From NCBI GenBank assembly GCA_027593305.1, contig JAQCJA010000049.1, forward strand, positions 1 to 15,534: a stretch of 15,534 nucleotides of DNA, written 5' to 3'. This document shows positions 1 to 6,985 of this stretch, piece after piece (the first letter of the stretch is position 1; every line of letters begins with the position of its first letter). The stretch comes from a bacterium. Lineage in GTDB: Bacteria > Latescibacterota > UBA2968 > UBA8231. Both the position numbers and the translations under genes were made by a program. The notes beneath the pieces were generated by a model that was not told the DNA's origin, did no database searches, and worked only from the letters and a program-made list of their open reading frames with translations.

Positions 1-7
1 CGTCGGC

Positions 8-957
8 CTAGGCGTATCGCTGTTGCAGCTTCCAGGCCCGGCCCGGTTGGTCGACACGGAAACTCTCGATGTTGCCCTCATCCTGCAGCGTTACGTACGC
101 CGTGCAGCCATCGGCTCCCCCGAAGGCGATGTTGCTGGGGGATTTCCCCGTCAACGCCACCTCACGCAACAGCCTCCCCGACGGTGAGACAACGGCAACG
201 GTGCCCTTGCCGTTGCGCGTGATATAGAGGTTGCCGGTGACATCACAACGCATGCCATCCATACCGTGGTCGGCGAACTCGATGAGCAGCCTTTTGTGCG
301 AAATCGTGCCGGCCGGGGACAGGTCACAGACCCACACCCATCGCTGCGCAGACTCATTGACGTAGAGTCGGTCCTCGCCGGGACTCACCTCCACGCCGTT
401 GGTGGTGCCCATGTCGGCTTCCAGACGCAGCACCGTACCGTCAGCGCTGATACGCCACAGTTGTCCACTGTTGCCGCGCCAATCGGGATCGCTGTCGTAG
501 AGTGTGCCATCGGCGCTGATGGCGATGGCATTGGGCTGAAACATCTGTGCTTCGTGGGCGTGGACGGTGATCTCCTGCGTCTGCATGTCGACACGCAGGA
601 TGTTATGCCCGGTGTAGTCGGCGATGAACATGTCGCCCGTCACATCGAAGCGGATGCCGTTGCCGGTGCTGCGTGGCGGCAGGGTGACGAAGAGACCCGC
701 CACCCCGGTGGGTGTCACTTTTCCGACGGTGCCCTTGCGGGCGAAATTCACCGCGTAGAGAGTGCCCGACGCATCCACGGCGGGGCCTCGATGCCGCTGG
801 GAAAACCTCCGGGTGTGGTGAAGATGGATGCCGTCCACAGCTCGCTCGCCGCCGGTGGTGCGTCCAGCTGCGTGGGTTCGGCAGCAGCAGCAGACGGTGA
901 GGCCAGCAACGGTGAGGCCAGTAACAAAGGGCACAGGAGTCCGGACGAGGTCAGCAT
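8..957 (-). CDS. SMP-30/gluconolactonase-like exported beta-propeller protein, frameshifted
   Basis: Probable sugar-lactone hydrolase of the SMP-30/gluconolaconase/LRE-like family, likely periplasmic. The N-terminus, read from ATG at 957, is a signal peptide (hydrophobic LLLASPLLAS core, AAAA near residue 26). That frame runs to FPSGIE (residue 57). From about position 786 the coding signal continues in another frame as GPAVDASGTLYAVNF, so GIE-GPAVD, the usual family N-terminal metal-ligand Glu motif, is split by loss of one G in the GAGG(G)CCCCG stretch. The remainder has repeated DVTGDMFIADYT / DVTGNLYIT blades, TTNGVEVSP (Asn ligand) and GMDGMRCD (Asp ligand). With one base restored the product is 316 residues, normal for the family. 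An open frame extending upstream to 1102 is not the real N-terminus, because the signal peptide lies in the other frame. The gene is divergent from the 1028 gene. The frameshift may be a sequencing error or real inactivation. Confidence 0.8.
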
Positions 958-967
958 GGGATGGGGC

Positions 968-980
968 CTGTCGGCGACAG
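968..980. promoter_or_regulatory. Perfect 13-bp palindrome in a divergent intergenic region
   Basis: CTGTCGgCGACAG is a perfect 6-1-6 inverted repeat. It lies 11 bp upstream of the SMP-30 ATG (957, minus strand) and 48 bp before the GTG of the plus-strand membrane protein gene. Its position between divergent genes suggests an operator that could act on both. No cognate regulator is identified and no convincing -35/-10 pair was seen beside it. Confidence 0.3.
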
Positions 981-1027
981 ATGGCGAGGGTCAATGGTGC
1001 CAATAATACGAAGGCAGTGCCGTTCAC

Positions 1028-1369
1028 GTGCCTGGCTTGTATCTTGTGCGCATGCTGCGCATCATCCCCGTTGTTCTGAGCACATTGCTGATCGCCGCCC
1101 ACTTCCTGCGCACAGGAGCGACAGGTCTCGTTGTGCTGTGCCTGGCCGTCCCCGCCCTGCTGTTGCTGCGCAGAGCCTGGTCCGTGCCAGTGGTTCGTGT
1201 GTTTCTGGTGTTGTCCACGCTCGACTGGTTGCGCACCCTGGCTGGCAACGTCGCCGAGCGGCAGGCCACGGGCGAGCCATGGCAGCGCATGGCACTGATT
1301 CTGGCCGCCGTCGCTGCCTTTACCGCGATGTCTGCGTGGCTACTGCGGACAGCGAAGGAGAATCCATGA
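1028..1369 (+). CDS. Small four-helix integral membrane protein of unknown function
   Basis: 113 residues from GTG 1028; ATG 1052 (MLRIIPVV) is an equally plausible start and would give 105 residues. Four hydrophobic segments are visible, around residues 10-27, 31-48, 55-72 and 87-106, separated by short Arg-rich turns (LRRAWS). No family is recognised. The stop codon overlaps the ATG of the downstream enolase-superfamily gene (ATGA at 1366-1369), and the SD of that gene (GAAGGAG, 1354-1360) lies inside this coding region, so the two are translationally coupled. The tight coupling suggests a role with the enzyme, for instance in membrane anchoring or uptake, but that is inference. Confidence 0.65.
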   Translation: MPGLYLVRMLRIIPVVLSTLLIAAHFLRTGATGLVVLCLAVPALLLLRRAWSVPVVRVFLVLSTLDWLRTLAGNVAERQATGEPWQRMALILAAVAAFTAMSAWLLRTAKENP

Positions 1370-2517
1370 AAATCACGGGTGTGCGCACAGTTCCGTATCA
1401 GCTGACCATGCAACGGCCCATTGCGGATGCCAATGACCCGATCGGCTCCGACCAGATGCCCGGACTGGCCGTGTACATCGATACCGACGAGGGCGTCAGT
1501 GGCATCTCCATGGGTGGCGCTCGTGACATGATCCACACGCTTGTGGACACACTGCTCATTGGCCAGGATCCGCGTGGCGTTCTGGGCCATTGGAACCGCA
1601 TGGTCGATCACGTGTTCAAGTCGGGCAATCGTGGCAGCAACACGGCGGCGATTGCCAGCATCGACATCGCCTTGTGGGACCTGAAAGCGCGGATCAACAA
1701 TGAACCTCTGTGGCGCACGCTGGGTGCTTCCAGCAATCGAGTCCGCGCCTATGCCTCAGGCATCGATATGTGCCTGTCCGACGACGAGATCCGCGCTTTC
1801 TATACGCGCATGGCCACACAGGGCGTCGGCGCCGGCAAGCTCAAGATCGGCCTTGATCTGGAGACCGACATGCGGCGCATCGGGATCATGCGGGAGGCGC
1901 TGGCAACCTCCGGCAAGACACCCGAGCTCTGTCTCGACGTCAACGAGTACTGGTCGCCGAAACAGGCGATCCGCTATATGCACGTCATCGAGCAGCAGTA
2001 CGATATCACCTGGATCGAGGAACCCGCGCGCCGCTGGGATGTGGAGGGCCTGCGCAAGGTGAGTGACAACGTGCGCGCCGCCGTCGCTTCGGGAGAGAAT
2101 CTTGACAGCATCGAGGAAGCGCTGCCCCTGTTATCGGCCCGTGCCGTGGACGTGCTCAACGTCGGCAGCCGTTGCGGGGGTATCACCGGCGCCGGCAAGA
2201 TCGCGGCGCTGGCCTATGCCCATGAGACGCCCGTGACCATGATGAACTGCGCCGCCAATTTCATGGCCCACGTGGCGGCGACCCTGCCCAATCATGTGAT
2301 GATGGAGGTCCTCGACAATGGCCGGGATGCGGTGTTGACGCACACCCACAGCATCGAGGATGGCTGGATCGTGCTGAACGACGAACCCGGCCTTGGTTTC
2401 ACGTTTGACGAACACAAGCTGCGGGCCTGCGCCGTCGATGGCCCGGGCGCCCGTTTCGGCTGGGGGCGGCGCCGCGGTGCCGGAATGTATCTGCTGGGGC
2501 CGGACGGCCGCGCCTGA
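1366..2517 (+). CDS. Mandelate racemase/muconate lactonizing enzyme (enolase superfamily) protein
   Basis: Cytosolic enolase-superfamily TIM-barrel enzyme of 383 residues, probably a sugar-acid dehydratase, racemase or epimerase. ATG 1366 is preceded by GAAGGAG at 5-bp spacing; the same frame is open far upstream but that part overlaps the small membrane protein gene. Visible: N-terminal capping domain (1-130), the KxK general-base motif (K158-L-K160), Mg2+ ligands D191 (LDVNEYW), E218 or E219 (WIEEP) and E244 (SGENL), and the GGITG strand at 271. The usual strand-6 Asp or Lys is not obvious (DVLNVGSRCGG) and the strand-7 His of the mandelate racemase subgroup is replaced (VTMMNC, N294). The reaction is therefore unlikely to use the His-Asp dyad. 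The Arg/Gly-rich tail (from about 355) is unusual. The stop codon is the first unit of a 13-bp tandem repeat. Substrate unknown. Confidence 0.88.
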   Translation: MKITGVRTVPYQLTMQRPIADANDPIGSDQMPGLAVYIDTDEGVSGISMGGARDMIHTLVDTLLIGQDPRGVLGHWNRMVDHVFKSGNRGSNTAAIASIDIALWDLKARINNEPLWRTLGASSNRVRAYASGIDMCLSDDEIRAFYTRMATQGVGAGKLKIGLDLETDMRRIGIMREALATSGKTPELCLDVNEYWSPKQAIRYMHVIEQQYDITWIEEPARRWDVEGLRKVSDNVRAAVASGENLDSIEEALPLLSARAVDVLNVGSRCGGITGAGKIAALAYAHETPVTMMNCAANFMAHVAATLPNHVMMEVLDNGRDAVLTHTHSIEDGWIVLNDEPGLGFTFDEHKLRACAVDGPGARFGWGRRRGAGMYLLGPDGRA

Positions 2518-2566
2518 CGACGGGGCCTGACGACGGGGCCTGACGACGGGGCCTGACGACGGGGCC
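2515..2566 (+). repeat. 13-bp perfect tandem repeat, four copies
   Basis: Four identical copies of TGACGACGGGGCC begin on the stop codon of the enolase-superfamily gene, followed by a partial TGA. The array sits in the 101-bp gap between convergent genes. A downstream stretch (GCGTCAGCGTCAG, 2581-2593) is complementary to the CTGACG part of the unit, so the transcript could fold into a hairpin and act as a terminator. A 12-bp match (ACGGGGCCTGAC) occurs at 8015-8026, directly after another stop codon. Confidence 0.9.
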
Positions 2567-2618
2567 TGAGCCTCCGTTCAGCGTCAGCGTCAGCTCCAGC
2601 GCCAGCATAGTGACGCCC

Positions 2619-4295
2619 CTACACAGGAATGACCGGCAGACGAACGTGTGACGGGTAGGCGCGACTGTGATGAACCGTCTGCCCCGCCCGCCGCATGTCC
2701 GTTGTTGTGCCGTATTCGGCGCCGGTATTGAGATTGCGATCGAAACGGGGGAAATTGGAGGACGAGATCTCCAGACGGATCCGATGTCCCTTGAGAAACA
2801 CGTTGCCCGTTACGCCCACTTCGATGCGCCACTCGTAGACTTTGCCGGACTCCAGCAGGCGTGCCCTGCGCCGGCTCTCCAGGTAACGGCCGCGGCGGAT
2901 GCCATCACACAGATTCATCGCATAGCCACCGGGACCCACGTCTACCAGTTTGGCCGTGAAGTCCGTATCCGGGCCGTCGGTGGCTGCGTAGAGCACGACC
3001 TCAATCGGCCCCGTGACCTCCGTGTCCTGCGGCATGGGGGGACTCGTGTAGATGAGCACGTCCCCACGCATTTCCACCGACCGTTGATCATGGGGGCCCC
3101 AGGGCACGATGTGAGGTGAGCAGCAGTTGTTGCCGCCCGCCGTCTGCACCGGATACGCCGGGTCATAGATGAATTCATCGGCATGTTCATCGGCTGGCGT
3201 TTCCGGGCTCAGGACGCCGTCACCCAGGACGGAATTGGCGTGACCTGCCGAGTGCAGAAACCACGTCTGCCAGTCGGTGTCAGGCAGCGGCCAGGCGTCG
3301 GCATCGCGCCAGCGGTTGGCCCCCATCAGAAACAGGCGCAACGGCGCCTCGTGTTCGATGCCGTTGTCGATGCCGCGCAACCAGCGGTCGAACCAGCGTC
3401 TTTCTTCCGCCTCCAGATCGACCAGTGAGACCTGCCCGAAGTCAACGTCCCCTGTCTTTGTCGAGGCGGAGAGTCCGTGCGGCCAGGGGCCGACGATCAG
3501 TTTGCTCTGCCGCGCCTCATTGGAGCCACCATGCAGACGCAGGCCATTGAAGTTGCTGAAGGTCTGATTGGCATACAGATCGTACCAGCCTCCCATGTTG
3601 AAGGCGGGCACGGTGATCTCGGCGTAGCGCTTGCTGTCGTCCATCCGCTCCCAGTAGTCGCCGTACTCAGGGTGGGCGATCCAATCTTGCCAGAACGGCA
3701 GGTCGCGTCCCGCCGCTTTGTCGATGTCCTGCAGTGGCAGGTGGCGAAAGGCCTCCGACCACTGGTGGAAGTCGATATCCTGCCCCGTGTGTGCGTGGGT
3801 CCGCATGCCCCAGGTCATGGCCACGTTCAGCTGCAGGGCACCCCCGGGGTAGAGCAACCCCGAGTGGTAGTCGGTGCAGATGACTCGTGGCACCATGCAC
3901 TTGAGAAACTGGCAGCCCAGGGGCGCACTGCGCCACTGTGTGGTACCCAGATACGAGGCGCCTGCCGTAGCAACCGTGGCGTCGCTGAAATCCTGCGTGC
4001 CGATCCACTGCTGCGCATCGAAGCCATCATCCGCCTCGTGCAGAAAAGGGTAGTAGTCACCCCCTGAATCCCACCGACCCCGGACATCCTGGATGACGCA
4101 GGCGTATCCGGCGCTGGCCAGGCGAACTCCCTTGTCGATGAGTTGCTCATTGTTGTTGCTGTAGGGCGTACGCAACAGCACGGTGGGACAGCGGCCCGCA
4201 TCACGGGGTAGAAAGATGTCCGTTGAGAGTTCGACACCGTCTCGCATGGGTACACGCACGTCAATGCGGCGCTCGACTCGGTGGGACGTTGTCAT
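2619..4295 (-). CDS. CocE/NonD family hydrolase (X-Pro dipeptidyl-peptidase S15-like)
   Basis: Serine hydrolase of the CocE/NonD family, 558 residues from ATG 4295 (GGA upstream); family members cleave esters, acyl groups or peptides. The frame stays open to 4358, but MTTSHRVERRIDVRVPMRDG matches the usual family N-terminus. Visible: alpha/beta-hydrolase fold with the nucleophile elbow AGASYLG (S114), acid GGWYDLY (D239), His in GPWPHG (H273), oxyanion-side Tyr in LRTPYSNNN, and the C-terminal jelly-roll domain from about 370 (TEVTGPIEVVLYAATD, RIRLEISSSNFPRFDRN). All triad residues are present and length is normal, so the enzyme looks intact. There is no signal peptide in the chosen start, so it is probably cytosolic. 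It lies 138 bp downstream of a PhyH gene on the same strand and could be co-transcribed. Substrate unknown. Confidence 0.92.
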   Translation of the reverse strand: MTTSHRVERRIDVRVPMRDGVELSTDIFLPRDAGRCPTVLLRTPYSNNNEQLIDKGVRLASAGYACVIQDVRGRWDSGGDYYPFLHEADDGFDAQQWIGTQDFSDATVATAGASYLGTTQWRSAPLGCQFLKCMVPRVICTDYHSGLLYPGGALQLNVAMTWGMRTHAHTGQDIDFHQWSEAFRHLPLQDIDKAAGRDLPFWQDWIAHPEYGDYWERMDDSKRYAEITVPAFNMGGWYDLYANQTFSNFNGLRLHGGSNEARQSKLIVGPWPHGLSASTKTGDVDFGQVSLVDLEAEERRWFDRWLRGIDNGIEHEAPLRLFLMGANRWRDADAWPLPDTDWQTWFLHSAGHANSVLGDGVLSPETPADEHADEFIYDPAYPVQTAGGNNCCSPHIVPWGPHDQRSVEMRGDVLIYTSPPMPQDTEVTGPIEVVLYAATDGPDTDFTAKLVDVGPGGYAMNLCDGIRRGRYLESRRRARLLESGKVYEWRIEVGVTGNVFLKGHRIRLEISSSNFPRFDRNLNTGAEYGTTTDMRRAGQTVHHSRAYPSHVRLPVIPV

Positions 4296-4433
4296 GGTTT
4301 CTGTCCAGTATGGGATGAATGGGGCTGCAAAGAAACGGGCTGAGTTCACTGCTGACAACGGTCCGGTTACGGCGCGGGCAACGAAAACCTGTCGCGGTGC
4401 ATCCAGGCGTGAGTCGAGATGGACTCTGCTCCG

Positions 4434-5189
4434 CTATGCTCCCACGGTGTTCGGCCGATGCTGCTTTGCGCCGAGCAACTGCTGCACCAGCGCCGTGGGT
4501 TCCGTGAGCTCCGCGAGCTGTGCGCCCATGTCTTCCTGGGGCAGGAACCAGGGCATGATATACATGCCAAGCAGGCAGGAGCGGGACGTCTCGCTCCGAT
4601 TGGGTCGTGCGGTGTGCCACCATGCTCCGTGACCAAAAACCACGGAGCCGCGTGCTCCCGTGAGCACTTTGCCATCAGCGCACCAGGCGTCACACGGCGC
4701 CTCGGGTGGGTGTCCCCTGTGATGGGAACCGGGGACGATGCCGGTGGCGCCATTCTCTTCGGTGAAGTCATCCAGCATCCACAAGGTCTGCCCCGCGAGG
4801 TGACCGGCAGGCCACGGCGGCTGCTTGGACCAGTACGGATAGTCGACGTGCCAACCGATGCGATCGTGCCCGGGGTAGACAGTGTTGGCTGACCACGACG
4901 AGCAGATGAGGTCTGCACCAAGCAAGTGTTGCCAGACGGCCAGCACCAGGGGCTGGCAAAGCAGCTCGACGAAGAGGGGATGTTTGACGACGAGGCGGCC
5001 GACCCTCTGCGTGTGTGACTGGCACACGGTGTTCGTGATCTCAGCATCCAGCAACTCATGAAGGATACTTCGGGCCCGATCGGTGGTGGCCGTATCGATC
5101 ACGTTGGGGACGACGCAGAAGCCATTCGTGTCGATCTCGGCAACAATGGTTTCCACGCTGGGTGGTGGCGCAACGGTAGACTGGCGCAT
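4434..5189 (-). CDS. Phytanoyl-CoA dioxygenase (PhyH) family protein
   Basis: Non-haem Fe(II)/2-oxoglutarate-dependent oxygenase of 251 residues with the double-stranded beta-helix of the PhyH family. Iron ligands: H114 and D116 in GWHVDYPYW, and H192 in HGAWWHTARPN. The 2-oxoglutarate-binding Arg is probably R203 (NRSETSRSCLLG). ENGATGIVPGSHHRGH (about 145-160) is the conserved strand typical of ectoine-hydroxylase-like members. Length is normal and the active site complete. The start ATG at 5189 has GGGAG upstream (10-bp spacing). It is divergent from the QueD-like gene, with about 180 bp between, and lies upstream of the CocE gene on the same strand. PhyH proteins of this type hydroxylate small molecules; the substrate is not predictable here. 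Confidence 0.9.
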   Translation of the reverse strand: MRQSTVAPPPSVETIVAEIDTNGFCVVPNVIDTATTDRARSILHELLDAEITNTVCQSHTQRVGRLVVKHPLFVELLCQPLVLAVWQHLLGADLICSSWSANTVYPGHDRIGWHVDYPYWSKQPPWPAGHLAGQTLWMLDDFTEENGATGIVPGSHHRGHPPEAPCDAWCADGKVLTGARGSVVFGHGAWWHTARPNRSETSRSCLLGMYIMPWFLPQEDMGAQLAELTEPTALVQQLLGAKQHRPNTVGA

Positions 5190-5252
5190 GTGCAGGTCGC
5201 TCCCGGAAGTGCTGCAGATTCATACGATAGCGACGCAACCGGTCCAGGGACA

Positions 5253-5268
5253 CTGTTGTCGGCAACAG
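5253..5268. promoter_or_regulatory. Inverted repeat in the PhyH/QueD divergent region
   Basis: CTGTTG-TCGG-CAACAG is a perfect 6-bp inverted repeat with a 4-base centre. It lies between divergent genes starting at 5189 (-) and 5370 (+). A second perfect palindrome, GGCAC-C-GTGCC, lies at 5288-5298, and a 10-bp direct repeat TTGGCACAGA occurs at 5327-5336 and 5340-5349, close to the QueD start. These are candidate operators. A T-run (5277-5281) follows the first repeat but is too far off for a typical intrinsic terminator. Confidence 0.3.
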
Positions 5269-5369
5269 GTTCGGCTATTTTTGTCGGGGCACCGTGCCGA
5301 TACGGGGCACACACCAATGCATTGAGTTGGCACAGAGAATTGGCACAGACAGGTTCGAAAGGAAATGAG

Positions 5370-5810
5370 ATGACGGGGATTGCGGCAGTGCGGCGGCTGC
5401 ATTTCTGCGCCGGCCACCGTGTCGTTGGGCACGAGGGCAAATGTGCCAACCTGCACGGTCACAACTACGTCACTTTCATCCACGTGCAGGCCGGGGGAGG
5501 CGGCCTCGACAAGGTCGGACGCATCGTTGACTTCGGTGTGATCAAGGAGAAGGTTGGGGCGTGGTTGGATGAGCACTGGGACCACGGGTTCATCTACTGG
5601 CACAGCGACCCTGAGGTCGCTGCTTTGTACGCGGGCCCGCTGGCCTCCATGAAGCACTTTGCCGCAGATTGGAACCCCACGGCGGAGAACATGGCCAGCC
5701 ATTTGCTGGGGGTCGCCACGCAGCTGCTTTGCGCAGATCTGCTGGTAACGAAAGTGGAGATCTGGGAAACGGAGAATTGCTACGCCTACGCTTTTGGCGA
5801 AGAACCATGA
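5370..5810 (+). CDS. queD: 6-carboxytetrahydropterin synthase / 6-pyruvoyl-tetrahydropterin synthase (QueD-like)
   Basis: 146-residue T-fold enzyme. QueD converts dihydroneopterin triphosphate to 6-carboxytetrahydropterin in queuosine/7-deazaguanine synthesis; close relatives make 6-pyruvoyl-tetrahydropterin. ATG 5370 has AAAGGA at 7-bp spacing, so this start is chosen although the frame is open upstream. Visible: zinc ligands H16 (FCAGHRV), H29 and H31 (LHGHNY); the catalytic Cys C25 in the CxxxHGH arrangement typical of QueD; D71-H72 (WDHGF); NPTAENMA (102-109); and pterin-anchoring E133 (EIWET). Length and motifs are complete. No queC, queE, queF or folE lies nearby, so the pathway assignment rests on the protein alone. 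A pterin-cofactor role cannot be excluded. Confidence 0.87.
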   Translation: MTGIAAVRRLHFCAGHRVVGHEGKCANLHGHNYVTFIHVQAGGGGLDKVGRIVDFGVIKEKVGAWLDEHWDHGFIYWHSDPEVAALYAGPLASMKHFAADWNPTAENMASHLLGVATQLLCADLLVTKVEIWETENCYAYAFGEEP

Positions 5811-5899
5811 TGCAGGCGTTTCGCGTCCCGGCCCTCGCAGACACCGTGGATTCCGTTCTCCGCTACAGAGACAGAAGATCCGGCGCTGCGAAGGCCTGA
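5807..5899 (+). CDS. Possible 30-residue ORF overlapping the QueD-like gene stop
   Basis: ATG ATG at 5807 overlaps the upstream TGA (ATGATG), and the frame stays open for 30 codons (MMQAFRVPALADTV...). No family is recognised. It could be a coupled small protein or the start of a truncated gene. It ends six bases before a long hairpin. The only support is the overlap, so this is a weak call. Confidence 0.22.
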   Translation: MMQAFRVPALADTVDSVLRYRDRRSGAAKA

Positions 5900-5904
5900 C
5901 ACGT

Positions 5905-5964
5905 CCTGAGCCATGGAGCAACGCCATCCTGGCAGATGCTCCTCGGTGTCGGCCTTGGCTCAGG
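5905..5964. terminator. Nested stem-loop between convergent genes
   Basis: Three stacked helices are visible: CCTGAGCCA (5905-5913) with TGGCTCAGG (5956-5964), GGAGCA (5915-5920) with TGCTCC (5937-5942), and GCCA (5923-5926) with TGGC (5930-5933). The element lies between the convergent QueD-side genes and the XRE gene, four bases beyond the XRE stop codon. It lacks a clear T-run on either side, so it may be a bidirectional transcription or mRNA 3'-end structure rather than a classic intrinsic terminator. Confidence 0.45.
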
Positions 5965-5968
5965 CTTA

Positions 5969-6803
5969 CTACAATCTTTGCTCGAGCGCCGTCAGGCGTG
6001 TGGTGATCTGGCGCAGATCCGGGGAATTGTCCTTGCCCTGACGCTCGCCGGCCAGTTCCAGACCCCGGTCAAAAGTCTCTGACAGATGATGTACCCAGAT
6101 TTGGGTGTCTTTCTCAACCTGCTCTTCGACAGAAAAATCCAACCCCAGCATACCGTGGGTCAAGGGCAGATCCAGCGTCAGCGCCGGATTCCATCCGGGC
6201 ATCTCTTCACGGCTGTTGCGGCAACTCGTCTGGCCCAGCGTCCATAGTTCGCGCAGCCGGGCAACCGGTGCTGTAAGGGGTTCGCTTTCGCAGCGCTGGG
6301 CGAAACTGACCCGACCGTCCTCCCAGTGCGCGTAGTAATGGCGCGTGACCGCATCGGGCCAGTTGAACAACAGCAGCGAGACGCCGGCCACCGTTGGGCG
6401 CACATGACTCATATCGTACAAACAATAATGCAGCATCTCCGGCAAGCGCGAGAAGTTGCCCAGGTAGAGAAAGTGATGCGAAATGCGGGCGCGCACGAGC
6501 GACAGGGGCCGACAGGTCTCCGCCGGCCCGGAGTTGACATCCATCAGTGCGTGCGGTTCGAGTTTCAGATGCAGGCAAGCCTGCACGACAAGCTTCCAGG
6601 GGGGACTCTGCATCGCCCCACGCTCCAGGCGTGAGACCGTGCTCTGGTCGACGCCAAGGCGCCGTGCCAACTCGCCCTGCACTCATGGCCAGTCGGCGAC
6701 GAGCAACAACAAGGCGATCGGCGCGGAAGCCGGGATTGGCCCAGAGGTCGGCAGGTACGGGGCCTGCGTGGCCGTAGAAGCCGGTGTTGTCAGGCTGGGT
6801 CAT
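5969..6803 (-). CDS. XRE-family HTH transcriptional regulator, frameshifted
   Basis: DNA-binding regulator of 277 residues if one extra base is removed. The N-terminal part, from ATG 6803 (MTQPDNTGFYGHAG...), reads ADRLVVARRRLAMS to about 6683. The frame then shifts, and the homology continues directly as QGELARRLGVDQSTVSRLERG, a textbook Cro/C1-type helix-turn-helix split by one surplus base in AGT-G-CAG (about 6680-6683). The C-terminal 200 residues (LLLFNWPDAVTRHYYAHWED, ELWTLGQTSCRNSREEMPGW) form a domain not recognised; it may sense a ligand. The ATG overlaps the stop of a 40-residue membrane protein gene (ATGA), so the two are coupled. If the shift is real, a GTG at 6682 could give a protein lacking helix 1. 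The palindrome in the upstream promoter is a good candidate for its own binding site. Confidence 0.78.
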
Positions 6804-6922
6804 CCGCCCTGCGCAGAACTACGCTGTTGCCGCCGCGACTGGCGCACGGCCAGCAGCGCCGGCACAGCGGCAAAGGCAAGCACCAGCGCCGAGATCAGGC
6901 TGAAGATGAATTGGGGAGACAT
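6800..6922 (-). CDS. 40-residue single-pass membrane protein coupled to the XRE regulator
   Basis: MSPQFIFSLISALVLAFAAV begins a hydrophobic helix (about residues 4-25), followed by an Arg/Gln/Ser-rich tail (RQSRRQQRSSAQGG). ATG 6922 is preceded by a perfect GGAGGA Shine-Dalgarno (6928-6933) at 5-bp spacing, the best ribosome site in the window, so this start is preferred over the open extension to 6997. The TGA overlaps the regulator's ATG (ATGA). No known family is recognised. The positively charged tail predicts an N-out/C-in orientation. The gene order suggests it is the first gene of an autoregulated two-gene operon; a role as sensor or anchor for the regulator is speculation. Confidence 0.7.
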   Translation of the reverse strand: MSPQFIFSLISALVLAFAAVPALLAVRQSRRQQRSSAQGG

Positions 6923-6985
6923 GGCGGTCCTCCGGAAACAGGCCGGGGAGAGAGAGGAAGACTCGCGAAATTGGTATGAAGCAGC

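Noticed and set aside
958..1102. Extended N-terminus of the SMP-30 open frame up to 1102
   Set aside because: The stretch is Cys/His/Arg-rich without family similarity, and the true signal peptide is in the neighbouring frame starting at 957.
961..1365. Long N-terminal extension of the first enolase-superfamily gene
   Set aside because: It overlaps the four-helix membrane protein gene in another frame; ATG 1366 has a good SD and a canonical N-terminus.
3477..4067. Plus-strand open frame opposite the CocE gene
   Set aside because: It is antisense to an intact enzyme with a full catalytic triad and shows no recognisable protein; a GC-rich shadow frame.
4296..4433. Possible separate promoter between PhyH and CocE
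   Set aside because: Only weak hexamers (TTGCAG with TACTGG at 14 bp) were seen; spacing is too short.
5327..5343. Sigma-54 type promoter (TTGGCAC...TTGG) before the QueD-like gene
   Set aside because: The -24/-12 spacing is off by one and the GC of the -12 element is missing.
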